From the NCBI RefSeq assembly GCF_904849725.1, contig NC_058521.1:145604744-145668743 (forward strand): DNA of 64,000 bases. Direction: 5' to 3'. Below, piece after piece: positions 10,804 to 22,280 of this stretch. The notes beneath the pieces are model-generated. The model was given only the letters and a program-made list of their open reading frames with translations. It did no database searches and was not told where the DNA came from. Numbering within the stretch: position 1 is the stretch's first letter; every line of letters begins with the position of its first letter. The position numbers were made by a program, and so were the translations under genes. Origin of the DNA: Hordeum vulgare subsp. vulgare (taxonomy: Eukaryota > Streptophyta > Magnoliopsida > Poales > Poaceae).

Positions 10804-12435
10804 TTACGAATCGCATACCTCTTCGTTTTCGGAGTCTGAAATAGGCTGATAAATATCCCTTAGGTATTCCTCCGGAGTTATGGTATTGATAATATTGCTT
10901 TCAACATTTATGGGAGTACGTGAGATATAATGCTTGATTCTCTGCCCATTTACCACTCTCGGACAATTACCTTCCGTGTTGTTGATCTTGATAGCACCGA
11001 AACGATATACTTCCTCAACAATATAGGTACCTTCCCATTTAGAGAGAAGCTTGCCTGCAAAAAATCTTAAACGAGAATTATATAGCAAGACATAATCACC
11101 TACATTGAACTCATGCTTTTGTATCCTTTTATCCTGCCACCTCTTAACCTTTTCTTTGAACAACTTGGCATGCTCATATGCCTGAGTTCTCCATTCATCA
11201 AGCGAGCTAATATCAAATAACCTCTTCTCACCAGCAAGTTTGAAATCAAAGTTGAGCTCTTTGATTGCCCAATAAGCCTTATGCTCTAGCTCAAGAGGTA
11301 AATGACATGCTTTACCGTACACCATTTTGTACGGAGACATGCCCATGGGATTCTTATAGGCAGTTCTATAAGCCCACAGTGCATCATCGAGCTTCTTAGA
11401 CCAATTCCTTCTAGACCTATTGACAGTCTTTTGCAGAATTATTTTAATCTCTCTATTGCTTAGCTCTACTTGACCACTGGACTGAGGGTGATAGGGGGAC
11501 GCAATTCTATGGTTGACATCGTACTTACCAAGCGTTTTACGGAAAGCATCATGAATGAAATGTGAACCACCGTCGGTCATTAGATATCTAGGGACTCCAA
11601 ATCTCGGGAAAATAACTTCTTTAAACATCCTCATAGAGGTGTTGTGATCAGCACTACTAGTGGGGATAGCTTCTACCCACTTAGTGACGTAATCAACAGC
11701 AACTAGGATGTGAGTATACTTGTTGGATTTTGGAAAAGGTCCCATATAATCAAAGCCCCAAACGTCAAATGGTTCAATAACGAGTGAATAGTTCATAGGC
11801 ATTTTCTGACGTTTACCGATATTACCTATTCTTTGGCATTCGTCACAAGACAAGATAAACTTACGGGCATCCTTGAAGAGAGTGGGCCACTAGAAACCTG
11901 ATTGCAATACCTTGTGTGCAGTTCTATCTCCCGCATGGTGTCCTCCGTAGGCCTCGGAGTGACACTTCTGTAGGATCTGTCCCTGTTCATGTTCAGGTAC
12001 ACAACGTCTAATAACACCATCTACTCCCTCCTTATAAAGGTGAGGATCATCCCAAAAGTAATGTCTCAAGTCAAAGAATAATTTCTTCTTTTGCTGGTAT
12101 GTGAAACTAGGTGGTATATATTTAGCAACGATATAGTTTGCATAATCAGCATACCATGGTGCACTACGTGAAGTACTGATGACATTCAATTGCTCATCAG
12201 GAAAGCTATCATCAATAGGTTGTGAGTCATCAAGAACATTCTCCAACCTAGACAAGGTATCTCCTACGGGGTTATCAGCACCCTTCTTGTCGACAACGTG
12301 CAAATCAAAATCTTGTAGCAAGAGAACCCATCTGATAAGTCTAGGTTTAGCGTCTTTCTTCTCCATTAGGTACTTAATAGCAGCATGATCAGTGTGAATA
12401 GTGACTTTGGAATAAACTATGTAAGATCTGAACAT
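10804..12435 (-). pseudogene. Element C pol, part 2: RNase H end and integrase
   Basis: This frame carries the last part of RNase H ([10 protein letters not shown], then GADNP), the zinc-binding integrase region ([14 protein letters not shown]), the catalytic core with the first Asp in WGFDYMGPF, the second in MTDGGSHF and the Glu in GQVELSNRE, and a C-terminal domain ending near the [16 protein letters not shown] motif. An in-frame TAG at 11890-11892 splits it between the zinc-binding and core regions. It lies in another frame from the upstream RT part; the link is an apparent 2-base insertion near 12437. The core residues of a DDE integrase are still present, but the protein cannot be made in one piece. 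Confidence 0.85.
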
Positions 12436-14390
12436 TTTTCACATGCAAACACGACTGCTAAAAATTCATTTTCCGTAGTAGCATAGTTTCTTTGGGCACT
12501 GTCTAGAGTTTTACTAGCATAGTGAATAACATTCAACTTCTTATCAACTCTTTGCCCTAGGACAGCACCGACAGCATAATCACTAGCATCACACATGATT
12601 TCAAAAGGTAAGTTCCAATCAGGTGGTTGAACAATAGGTGCAGTTATCAAGGACTTCTTAAGTATTTTGAAGGCTTCCTCACAATCATCTTCAAAAACAA
12701 AAGGAATATCCTTTTGCAAGAGATTGGTAAGAGGCCTAGAAATCATAGAGAAGTCTTTAATGAACCTTCTATAGAAACCAACATGACCAAGGAAACTTCT
12801 TGTGCCTTTGATATCTATGGGGTATGGCATTTTCTCGATCGCATCAACCTTAGCCTTATCGACTTCAATACCTCTTTCAGAAATTTTATGTCCTAAGACG
12901 ATGCCTTCATTAACCATAAAGTGGCACTTCTCCCAATTTAATACAAGGTTGGTGTCTTTACATCTCTGCAAGACTGGATCAAGGTTGCTGAGGCAATCAA
13001 CAAAACAAGACCCGTAGACGGGGAAGTCATCCATGAAAACCTCGACAATCTTTTCATAAAATTCAGAGAATATAGACATCATACATCTTTGAAAGGTAGC
13101 AGGTGCATTACATAAGCCAAAAGGCATACGTTTATAGGCAAAGGTACCGAAAGGGCAGGTGAAAGTGGTTTTCTCCTGATCAGATTGTGCAACTGGTATT
13201 TGGGAGAAACCAGAATAACCGTCTAGAAAGAAGAAGTGTGTGTGTTTAGACAGTCTTTCTAGCATTTGGTCGATAAAAGGCAAAGGGTAATGATCTTTCC
13301 AAGTGGCTTTATTCAATTTCCTAAAATCGATCACCATCCTATAGCCAGTGATAATCCTGTGTGGGATCAATTCATCCTTATCATTAGAGACAACGGTAAT
13401 ACCTCCCTTCTTAGGGACGCAATGCACCGGACTCACCCAATCACTATGAGCAACAGGATAGATAATACCCGCTTCCAGGAGCTTTAGTATTTCTTTCCTT
13501 ACTACATGTTTCATCTTAGGATTTAATCTCCTTTGATGATCAGCAACTGGTTTGGAATCAGGATCAGTTTTAATCTTGTGTTGGCATAGAGTGGGACTAA
13601 TGCCCTTAAGATCATCAAGAGTATATCCAATAGCAGCACGGTGCTTCCTCAGAGTTTTTAGTAACTTCTTCTCTTCATGCTCTAAGAGGCTAGCACTAAT
13701 AATAACAGGATATATCTCTTTTTCATCAAGATAAGCATACTTAAGAGTATCAGGAAACTGTTTAAGCTCGAACACAGGATCACCCTTTGGTGGGGGTGGA
13801 TCCCCAAGCAGTTCAATAGGCAAATTATTCTTAAGGATAGGATATTGTTCTAAGATAACTCTATCTATCTCATCCCTTTCATCCCTATGCATATCATTTT
13901 CATGCTCGAGCAAGTATTGCTCTAAGGGATCAGTAGGAGGCACGGCAATAGAAGCTAGGGCAATATTTTCATCCTTACTAGGCAACTCCTTTTCATGAGG
14001 TTGTCTACCAAACTTGGAGAAATTGAACTCATGTGACACACCTTCAAAGCCAACAGTGACAGTTTGCTTCTCACGGTCAATATGAGCATTGACGGTATTG
14101 AGGAAGGGTCTGCCAAATATGATGAGACAAAAGCTATCTTGGCTGGTAGCAAGAACGAGGAAATCAGCAGGATACTTCGTTTTACCACAGAAGACTTCAA
14201 CATCCCTAACAATTCCCACAGGGCAGATAGTATCTCTATTGGCAAGCTGAATAGTGACATCAATGAGTTCTATCTCGATAGGTGCAATCACGTCTTTGAT
14301 TTCATCATGTAAGGATTGAGGTATTGCACTAATACTAGCACCCACATCACATAAACAATGATAAAAATGATCTCCAGCTTAACAGAAACA
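12417..14390 (-). pseudogene. Element C pol, part 1: protease, reverse transcriptase, RNase H start
   Basis: The open frame covers about 640 codons. It begins with the aspartic protease motif (CDVGAS, just upstream of the first Met at 14345), then an acidic linker. RT follows, with MVIDFRKLN, the first catalytic Asp in FFFLDGYSG, the GLCNAPATF motif and FMDD near residues 427-430. RNase H starts near residue 575 (CDASDYAVGAVL, then TENEFLAV). It ends early at 12417 because of a frameshift. At its 5' side, a 1-base deletion near 14381 separates it from gag. The family is Ty3/gypsy polyprotein; the element is inactive through these shifts although individual motifs look sound. Confidence 0.88.
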
Positions 14391-15553
14391 ACAGGCGTGC
14401 CAACAACAGGCCTATGTTTGTCTCTAGCGTGTGGTTTAGCAATTCTAGCAGCATCTTCACAGAAGTGAATGTTATGGCCATCAACATTGTTGGACTGGAG
14501 ATCTTTGTTAATAGCAATGCTAGGTTCAACTCTAATTTGCTCAGGGGGTGTAGGTGTTGTAATGTAGACTCTACGCATCACAGTTGAAGCTTCAGAATGA
14601 TCCTTCATCCTAACAGGGAAAGGTGGTTTCTCAATGTAAGCACTGGGAACAATAGGATCATTATAGGCAATGACTTTCTCTTCAACTGGATTGGGTTTAA
14701 CTACATTGACTTCTAAGCGAGGATGATATTTAAACCACTTCTCTTTGGGGAGATCAATATGAGCAGCAAATAATTCACACAATGAAGCTACTATCTCAGA
14801 GTCAAGTCCGTACTTAGCGCTAAAATCACAAAAAGTATTTGTTTCAACAAAGGATTTAACGCAATCAAACTTGAAATTCGTACCTGACTCCTTACCTTCA
14901 TCAAGCTCCCAATCTTCACAGTTGCGTTTAATTCTCTCCAATAAATTCCATTTGAAGTCAATATCTCTCTTCATAAAAGAACCGGTACAAGAAGTGTCAA
15001 GCATGGTGCGATCATCATGAGAAAGCCGAGCATAGAAGTTCTAAATGATAATTTCTCTCGAGAGCTCATGGTTGGGGCATGAATATAACATTGATTTAAG
15101 CCTCCCCCAATCTTGAGCGATGCTTTCTCTGTCACAAGGCCAAAAATTATAAATATAATTCCGATCATGATGTACTAAATGCATAGGATAAAACTTTTGA
15201 TGAAATTCCTATTTCAACTGATTGTAGTTCCATGATCCAGTATCATCACATAGCCTATACCATGTCAACGCCTTATACCTCAAAGATAAGGGAAAGACCT
15301 TCTTCTTGACCTCATCCTCGGGCAAACCTGCAAGCTTAAATAAACCACAAACTTCATCTACATAGATTAGATGCATGTCGGGATGTGATGTTCCATCTCC
15401 TGTAAAAGGATTAGCCAGCAGTTTCTCACGCATACCCGAAGGAAATTCATAGCAAATATTTTCAGTAGGTGCAACAGGTTGAGGAGAAACTCTTTGTCCT
15501 TCCGTTCGAGGTGAAGATACCCCGAACAAGCCCCTCCAAGGATTAGTTTCCAT
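14288..15553 (-). pseudogene. Element C gag
   Basis: Gag starts at the ATG at 15553 (METNPWRG), about 75 bases past the primer site. A retrotransposon gag fold is suggested by LPEDEVKKKVFPLSLR and the following WYRL segment. The frame is broken by TAG codons near 15209 and near 15045, then continues open through a segment with conserved Asp/Pro-rich pieces to the protease boundary. There a 1-base deletion throws it out of frame. No clear CCHC zinc knuckle remains. The part after the shift (14288 to about 14380) is out-of-frame readthrough. Confidence 0.75.
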
Positions 15554-15629
15554 AGTAACAAGTGACAATAAATTTCAGCACACTATATAAATGTTTCCTT
15601 ACCAAATTCCACTTACTAAAGGCGCTTCA

Positions 15630-15648
15630 CTCCCCGGCAACGGCGCTA
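15630..15648 (-). other. Primer-binding site, element C (tRNA-Asp)
   Basis: The plus strand reads CTCCCCGGCAACGGCGCTA, the 3' end of plant tRNA-Asp with one mismatch (CGCTA for CGCCA). An 11-base spacer separates it from the LTR end at 15660. tRNA-Asp priming is typical of Athila-lineage gypsy elements. Confidence 0.85.
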
Positions 15649-15659
15649 GAAAAGTGTCT

Positions 15660-17180
15660 TGATGACCCACAAGTATAGGGGATCTATCGTAGTCCTTTCG
15701 ATAAGTAAGAGTGTCGAACCCAACGAGGAGCAGAAGGATGTGACAAGTGGTTTTCAGCAAGGTAATATCTGCAAGCACTGAAATTATCGGTAACGAGTAG
15801 TTGTGTGGTGAGATGATTCGTAGCAAGCAACAAGTAACAAAAGTAGCAATGGTGCAGCAAAGTGGCCCAATCCCTTTTGTAACAAGGAACAAGCCTAGAC
15901 AAAGTCTTATAAGAGGAAAAACGCTCCCGAGGACACATGGGAATTTCTGTCACGCTAGTTTTCATCATGTTCATATGATTCGCGTTCGTTACTTTGATAG
16001 TTTGATATGTGGGTGGACCGGCGCTTGGGTACTGCCCTTACTTGGACAAGCATCCCACTTATGATTAACCCCTCTCGCAAGCATCCGCAACTACGAAAGA
16101 AGACTTAAGACAAAGTGTAACCATAGCATTAAACTAGTGGATCCAAATCAGCCCCTTACTAAGCAACGCATAAACTAGGGTTTAAGCTTCTGTCACTCTA
16201 GCAACCCATCATCTACTTACTACTTCCCAATGCCTCCCTCTAGGCCTAAATAATGGTGAAGTGTTATGTAGTCGACGTTCACATAACACCACTAGAGGAA
16301 AAACAACATACAACACATCAAAATATCGAACGAATACCGAATTCACATGATTACTTATAGCAAGACTTATCCCATGTCCTCAGGAACAAAAGTAACTACT
16401 CACAAAGCATAATCATATTCGTGACCAGAGAGGTAATGAGTAGCATCAAGGATCTGAACATATAATCTTCCACCAAGTAATCCAACTAGCATCAACTACA
16501 AAGAGTAATTAACACTACTAGCAACCTTACAACTACCAATCAGAGTCGCGAGACGGAGATTGGTTACAAGTGATGAACTAGGGTTTGGAGATGAGATGGT
16601 GCTGATGAAGATATTGATGGTGATGAGTCCCCTCCGATGAGAGGAGTGTTGGTGATGATGATGGCGACGATTTCCCCCTTCGGGAGGGAAGTTTCCCCGG
16701 CAGGATCGTCCTGCCGGAGCTCTAGATTGGTTCTGCTCAAGTTCCGCCTCGTGGCGGCGGTGAATCCTCCGAAAAGCCTCCTCCTGATTTTTTCCAGACC
16801 AAAACCCTTCTTGTAGCAAAAGGGGGGAGCCAGAGGCCCAGCTGGGAGGCCACAAGCCCCCTAGGCGCGGCCAGGGGGTGGCCGCGCCTAGCAGGCTTGT
16901 GGCCCCTGCTGGCGCCCCTCTGGCATTTCTTCGGCCTAGTATTTTTTATAAATCCCAAAAATATCCACGTTGATTTTCACGTCTTTTGGAGTTGCGCAGA
17001 ATAGGCATCTCAAACTTGCTCCCTTTTCAGGCCAGAATTCAAGCTGCCGGCATTCTGCCTCTTCATGTAAACCTTGCAAAATAAGAGAGAAAAGGCATAA
17101 GTATTGTATCGTGAAGTGAAATAACAGCCAAAGAAGCGATAAATATCAACATGAAAGCATGATGCAAAATGGACATATCA
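15660..17180 (-). repeat. 5' LTR of element C
   Basis: The LTR is 1,521 bp with TG...CA ends (plus strand TGATGACCCACAAG to GGACATATCA). A TATA-like element lies near 16943-16955 on the minus strand. It is nearly the same length as the solo LTR at 32761-34283, and the two are clearly one family. The next five bases (GTGGC, 17181-17185) would be the target duplication, but the opposite end is lost. Confidence 0.9.
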
Positions 17181-17376
17181 GTGGCATGCGCTAGTTATGA
17201 GAGGTCATGGAATAACCTAGTCACGCGGAACGTGATAGGTTATGGCCTAGTCATGACATGAGCACGATGATGCCGTCAAAACTTGGTTAACTCCAGTATC
17301 GACCTAGATCGAGTCTTGTCCGTGTCATACTTATTATCGTGCTACCACAGTTTCTTGGATAATGGGTTCGGTAAAG
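17181..17376 (+). repeat. LTR fragment of element D, left piece
   Basis: This 196 bp piece lies between LTR C and element M. It ends in TAAAG, the target site duplicated by M, and continues at 28136. No ORF is present. Confidence 0.6.
17372..17376. other. Target-site duplication of element M, left copy
   Basis: TAAAG directly precedes the TG of the M 5' LTR and is repeated at 28131-28135. Confidence 0.9.
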
Positions 17377-17448
17377 TGTTAGAGCATATACCTCCATATG
17401 TGGTTTTGGAAATTGATGACAATTCCTATGGACTAATGGTTGCCTTAA

Positions 17449-17880
17449 GTTATATTTATAGGATTTGTCCATAGGCACTTCTTGAAATCCATCTGTTGGG
17501 TTCAAGGAGTTTATATGATGACCAAGACGTTATTCAAGGTATTATCCAAAGAATGGTCATAGAAACACTAGGTTGATCAAGATCTCAGACAAAGAGTAAA
17601 TCAAGATGATCAACACACAAAGCATATAAGATGTACCGAGAGGGATCAAGTGATCCCATGGTATGTTATATTTATAGGATTTGTCCATAGGCACTTCTTG
17701 AAATCCATCTGTTGGGTTCAAGGAGTTTATATGATGACCAAGACGTTATTCAAGGTATTATCCAAAGAATGGTCATAGAAACACTAGGTTGATCAAGATC
17801 TCAGACAAAGAGTAAATCAAGATGATCAACACACAAAGCGTATAAGATGTACCGAGAGGGATCAAGTGATCCCATGGTAC
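17449..17880 (+). repeat. 216 bp tandem duplication in LTR M
   Basis: Two copies (17449-17664 and 17665-17880) are almost identical. The same duplication is present in the 3' LTR (from 25562), so it predates this insertion. The related LTR H has a single copy. Confidence 0.9.
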
Positions 17881-18566
17881 GGTAAGCATTGTCTATTACG
17901 TGTTTGTGTACTAACCCATGGTCTTTGTGAGACTCCTATGTGGGGGTTAGGTGTGCTTCCATTGGGCTTGCGTCAAAAGGAACATCTCATACAACCCATG
18001 AAGGATGACGTCAAGTGGTGATCGTCATCAAGATTGTGGTGTGCAAGTTCAAGCGGATCAGCACGAATATATCATTGAAACTATTGTCAATGATATTGTG
18101 TTGATAAGGACAACCTCATGTGCTAACAAGGAGAAGATCAGGATAAGAATTCCTGAGCACTACATGCTTGATTCTTGTGGATGTTCACATGGTGGACAAA
18201 TGAAGATGAATACATAAGTTAGGCTTTCCACATTGAGTATGGGAGAGCTACTTGAAGACTTCATCATGTCGTGCTTTCAACTTGAGCCAAGAAGGAACAA
18301 CAACATCAAGCTCAAGTGAAAGGGCTAACTCAAAGGTATCAGTTCCTTTGACGTTAGTTGTGCGGAGTGATGATCAGCGAATAGAAGTATACACTCAAGT
18401 ATGGATCATCAGTACCCCTTTTATAATTCTTGAGTCTTTAGGGGTCCCGCACTATTAAGAGGGGATCACAGGTTTTGCGATGAACTTGCTCAAACTACAT
18501 CTCCATTGTTCTGCTCATACCACATCTCCACTGCTCTGCTGTTATTAGAAAACAGGACCAGTGCCT

Positions 18567-19010
18567 CGGACATCCGGCCTCCTCCGAACGTCCGAGGCCC
18601 GGACATCCGGCCTCCTCCGGACGTCCGAGGCCCGGATATCCGACCAGCTTCGGAAATCCGGAAGCATGCACCAGTAGAAGTTGAGTTCTATATCTCGGAA
18701 ATCCGGCTCCCTCCGGACGTCCGAGCGCCGGACGTCCGACACCCGTCGGAAATCCGGAACCTACCACCAGTAGAAGTTGAGCTGTATAACTCGGATTTCC
18801 GGTCCTCTCCGGACGTCCGGTGGCTGATAAATTCAACATAGGTTCAGTCATATCTACAGGCCTCGGACGACCGACCCCTGTCGGACGTCCGGTCGATGTT
18901 TAATTCAAAATAGTTTCAGTCATATCTACAGGCCTCGGACGACCTACCCCTGTCGGCGTCCGACCCCTCGCGGACGCCCGGACTTCCGACAACTGTCGGA
19001 CATCCGGACC
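18567..19010. promoter_or_regulatory. Palindrome array upstream of the TATA box, LTR M
   Basis: At least fifteen copies of short self-complementary units of the form CGGANNTCCG occur here, the most complete being CCGGACGTCCGG. They lie directly upstream of the TATA box in U3. Position and density suggest a binding-site cluster (enhancer); this is inference. CpG content is high. Confidence 0.65.
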
Positions 19011-19055
19011 CTATGTGACTTAAAGTGTCCCCGACGGCTCTTTTTCTCTCCCCAC

Positions 19056-19063
19056 TATAAATA
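19056..19063 (+). promoter_or_regulatory. TATA box, LTR M (5')
   Basis: TATAAATA lies in a C-rich context about 45 bp past the palindrome array; the 3' LTR has the same box at 27169-27176. Confidence 0.8.
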
Positions 19064-20014
19064 CCCCCCCCCCCTCCCACTTCGTGAGAGGGTTGCCCAA
19101 CACAGCCTTATCCTCATAAGAACACATTTCCACCTCACACACATTTGCTCACTCCAAATCTTAGACCCCAAGAGCATTTGTGAGCCCCTTTGAGAGTTGT
19201 TCCAATCAAAAGATAGATCGTCTCCCTCTCCTTCTCTCAACCCAAGCTATTTGTGATTTGAGCAAGTTTTGAGCATTCCCCGTGATCTTGTTACTCTTGG
19301 AGGTTGGAGACTCCTAGGCGGTAGGAGTTCTTCGGAGAGGAATCAATCCGTGTGATTTCCCTCGGAAAAGTTTGTGAGGGTTTGGAAGCCACCTCAAAGG
19401 CTTACCACTAGTGGTTGAGAAACGCCTTCGTGGTGTTATCTCAAAGGGAGAATAGGGTGAGCCTTCGTGGCGTTGGTGTGCCTTCGTGGTAACATCCACC
19501 TCCCTAACGGTGACTAGCTTCCCTCCAAGGAAGTGAACATCGGGATACATCTTCGTCTCAGTGACCTTGGTTATCCTTAACCCTAACTCCTTACTTGTGG
19601 TTTACTTGTGTTACTTGAGCATACATACATTGCATATTGTTTGTGCTCATTATATTGTGTTGGCTATTTCTTGGACAAGATTAATCATTCAAGCATACCC
19701 TCTATATCCACACGTACATACTTGCAGCCCTTGATATATCGTGTGATCTAGTATCTTGTGTTGTTCACCTACTTGTCGTGTAATATAGCTCAAGTAAGTT
19801 TGTGTAACTTACTTGTGCTTGTTAGTAACTGCATTGTGTCCATCTTAGTAGATCATGTTGTTGATACACGTTGCAGTGCCTAGTGCATTTAGGATTTGTG
19901 CTTGACAAGTACCCTCTTAGTTTATTTCCGCATCAGGTTCAAGCCAAATCTGAAGAATTTTTTAAATAGCCTATTCACCCCCCCCCCTCTAGTTGTCATC
20001 GAGGTCTTTTCAAT

Positions 20015-20026
20015 TGGTATCAGAGC
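20015..20026 (+). other. Primer-binding site, element M (tRNA-iMet)
   Basis: TGGTATCAGAGC lies two bases past the 5' LTR end. Confidence 0.92.
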
Positions 20027-20068
20027 TAGGTCTCTCTTTAATTAGGTTTCACGACCTAGAGAGTATCG

Positions 20069-22280
20069 ATGTCGACTATTGGATTAGTGCACAATGGCAT
20101 CTTTGACTTTGATGGCACAAATTATACCCTATGGAGAATTCGTATGCTTCATCACTTTTGGGCCATGGGCCCAAATACTTTACGAATTGTTCTTGTAGGG
20201 ATTGCCGACAAAAAGGATGATGCATCTTCATCTACTAATGAGATGTATTTTGATTGTGAGGCTTTTCTTGCCATTCATCGAACCATAAGTCCTGAAGTGT
20301 TTAAGTCTATTTCGACTTGCAAGTCAGCTCATGATGTTTGGACTAAACTTGAAGATATATATGGTGGGTCCAATCTTGATGAAGACTGTATTATGATGAA
20401 GGAGTTGTTGCATGAGCTCTTCACTCTTTTCGATCTTATAGAGTCCACCACTACTTCCATATCCGATTGCTTGCACACCTCAGCATCTTCAATCTCACAA
20501 GGTAATGACATCGTGAGTGAATAAATATATGTTGATGAAAATGTCATAGCCTCTATGGACACTAGCATATCTAGCACCACACTAGTGTAAATTATTGTGC
20601 TGATAGGTCATGCATTTCACCTAAAGATCCCTCGACAAATGTCTGTGGTGATATGCCTCCTTCCTCGTGTCCTCTTGATCAAAATATCTTGTTTCTCCCT
20701 AGTTGCTCTATGACTAACCATTTAGGGGAAATCAAGAAATATGAAGTACTTTTGACTAATGAAGAATCTGATTCACCAAAAGAATCATCATCAAATCCTC
20801 CAGTTCACATGTGCCTCATGGCAAGAGGTAATAATGAGGTGTCATCTTCCCTGTGCAATAACGATGATATTTGCGATGAGGATGATGATGATGACTTGAC
20901 TGAAAATATCTATGTGATCAGTAAAATTCTTCATAAAGCTAAAAATAACGCTCTTCAAAGGTTCCAAGATGTTCTTGCTTACTTTTAAAATTGTAATGAT
21001 TCACTTGATCATGAACAAGTTAAAAGTGAACAACTTGAACATGAACTTGAGAAGAGTCATCAAGCATGTAGAGACTTAAGATTTTCAAAAGGAGAGATTG
21101 AAGTTGCTCATGATAAACTTAAAAAGGATTTTGAGGTCCTTCTCCTTGAATGCAATAATGTCAAGGGAGAGCTCATCAAAACCTCTAAGATCTATGAGGA
21201 GCTTCAATCTACTCATGAGAAGTCTCTATTTGCTACTTACTCCTCTCATGTTGTTGATGATACTTGTACATCTAACCCTATCTCTTTTGAAGTATCAACA
21301 TTGAAGGAGAATGTTGAGCTACGTGCTCAACTTGACTTACTAACTAGCAATTATGGGAAGTTGGAAGAAAACCATGTAATGCTCACAAGCTCTCATGCCG
21401 ATCTTCTAACATCCCATAATGTGCAAAAGTTAGCTCATGAGGCTATCATCACCAAGGTAACATCAAGTGAGCGTCATGTGGACAATGGCACTACTTCTAG
21501 TCAAAGTACTATATTTCCATGTGCTAGTCCTCGTAATTCGTCTACTCACAATGTTGCTACCTCGTGTGATGAATTACTTTCCTTGCCTTGTTGCTCTAAC
21601 ATTGAAGCTTACACTTCCTCTAGTACTTGCATTGATACTAACCGTGCAGAGGAAATCAAAGAGCTCAAGGCCCAAGTCACTTCTTTGAAGAAAGACTTGG
21701 AACAGTGTCATGAAGGGATGTCCACACTCAACAACGTCCTATGTGAGCAAACATCTCCGAATGACAAAATGATGTTGGAGTAAACTCAAACAAGAACAAG
21801 AGGGGCGTAGAACAAGTCAAGAATTCGGCCAAAATCATTTGCTTCAAGTGCAAAGTTAAAGGGCACCATGTTAGATCTTGCCCTATGAAGACGAAGTCTC
21901 AAAGTCACAAGCAACAAGGGAAGCGGCCACAAACTCAATCACATATTCAACTACAAGTTGAAGGAAGGCCTCTTCCCAATAAGACCCAAACCAACACTCC
22001 CCAAGGTGAGAAATCAACTGGGAAGAAAACAAAGGGTAGATGTTGCTACTTATGTCGTGAGAAGGGTCACGTCGCTTCGTCTTGCACCAGAGGTAACTTA
22101 TCCAACTCAATCACTATTGATGATACCTATTCCCTTGGGAAGGATAAGGTTGGCAATATGTTTGCCAAGTTTGTTGGTACTCAAAATGGTGTCAAGAAAA
22201 GAACCATTTCGGTTGCCAAGCCTATTGTGATTAACCTCTTAGGACCCAACGTAGTTGGGGACCAACAAGCTAAAACTTGA
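20069..22280 (+). pseudogene. Element M gag-like region with coiled coil and two zinc knuckles
   Basis: The region holds an interrupted gag-like frame. The N-terminal part (20069-20524) resembles the DUF4219/UBN2 copia gag, with FDFDGTNYTLWRIRM and VWTKLEDIYGG. A central part (about 20653-21783) is acidic, then strongly coiled-coil (repeated ELEHELEK- and ELKAQVTSLKKDLE-type heptads). The C-terminal part (21885-22280 and just upstream) has two CCHC knuckles, CFKCKVKGHHVRSC and CYLCREKGHVASSC. Stops at 20522, 20986 and 21781 and a shift near 21781 break the frame. Nothing like protease or polymerase follows. The size and coiled coil fit SIRE-type gag; it may be a virus-like-particle protein of a non-autonomous element. 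Confidence 0.75.

Larger units (their letters stand above)
7907..17180 (-). mobile_element. Element C: Athila-type gypsy, near full length, decayed
   Basis: The element reads on the minus strand. Order along the element: 5' LTR (15660-17180), tRNA-Asp primer site, gag, protease-RT-RNase H, integrase, a small extra ORF, about 1.6 kb of non-coding 3' region, polypurine tract, and a truncated 3' LTR (7907-8436). The tRNA-Asp primer and the long post-integrase region fit the Athila lineage (WHAM/Sabrina/Fatima group). Several stops and frameshifts make it non-autonomous. The last roughly 990 bp of the 3' LTR are missing, so no target duplication can be tested. Confidence 0.85.
17377..20012 (+). 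repeat. 5' LTR of element M
   Basis: The LTR starts TGTTAGAGCATATACC and ends GGTCTTTTCA, 2,636 bp. Inside are a 216 bp tandem duplication (17449-17880), an array of short GC-rich palindromes (18567-19010), a TATA box TATAAATA (19056-19063) and a poly-C run before the end. ORFs translated from the palindrome array are artefacts. Confidence 0.93.

Noticed and set aside
18495..18851. Long ORFs on both strands with repeated Arg-Pro-Pro-Asp-Val-Arg type peptides (also 26608-26954)
   Set aside because: They are translations of the GC palindrome array in LTR M, open on both strands, with no domain.
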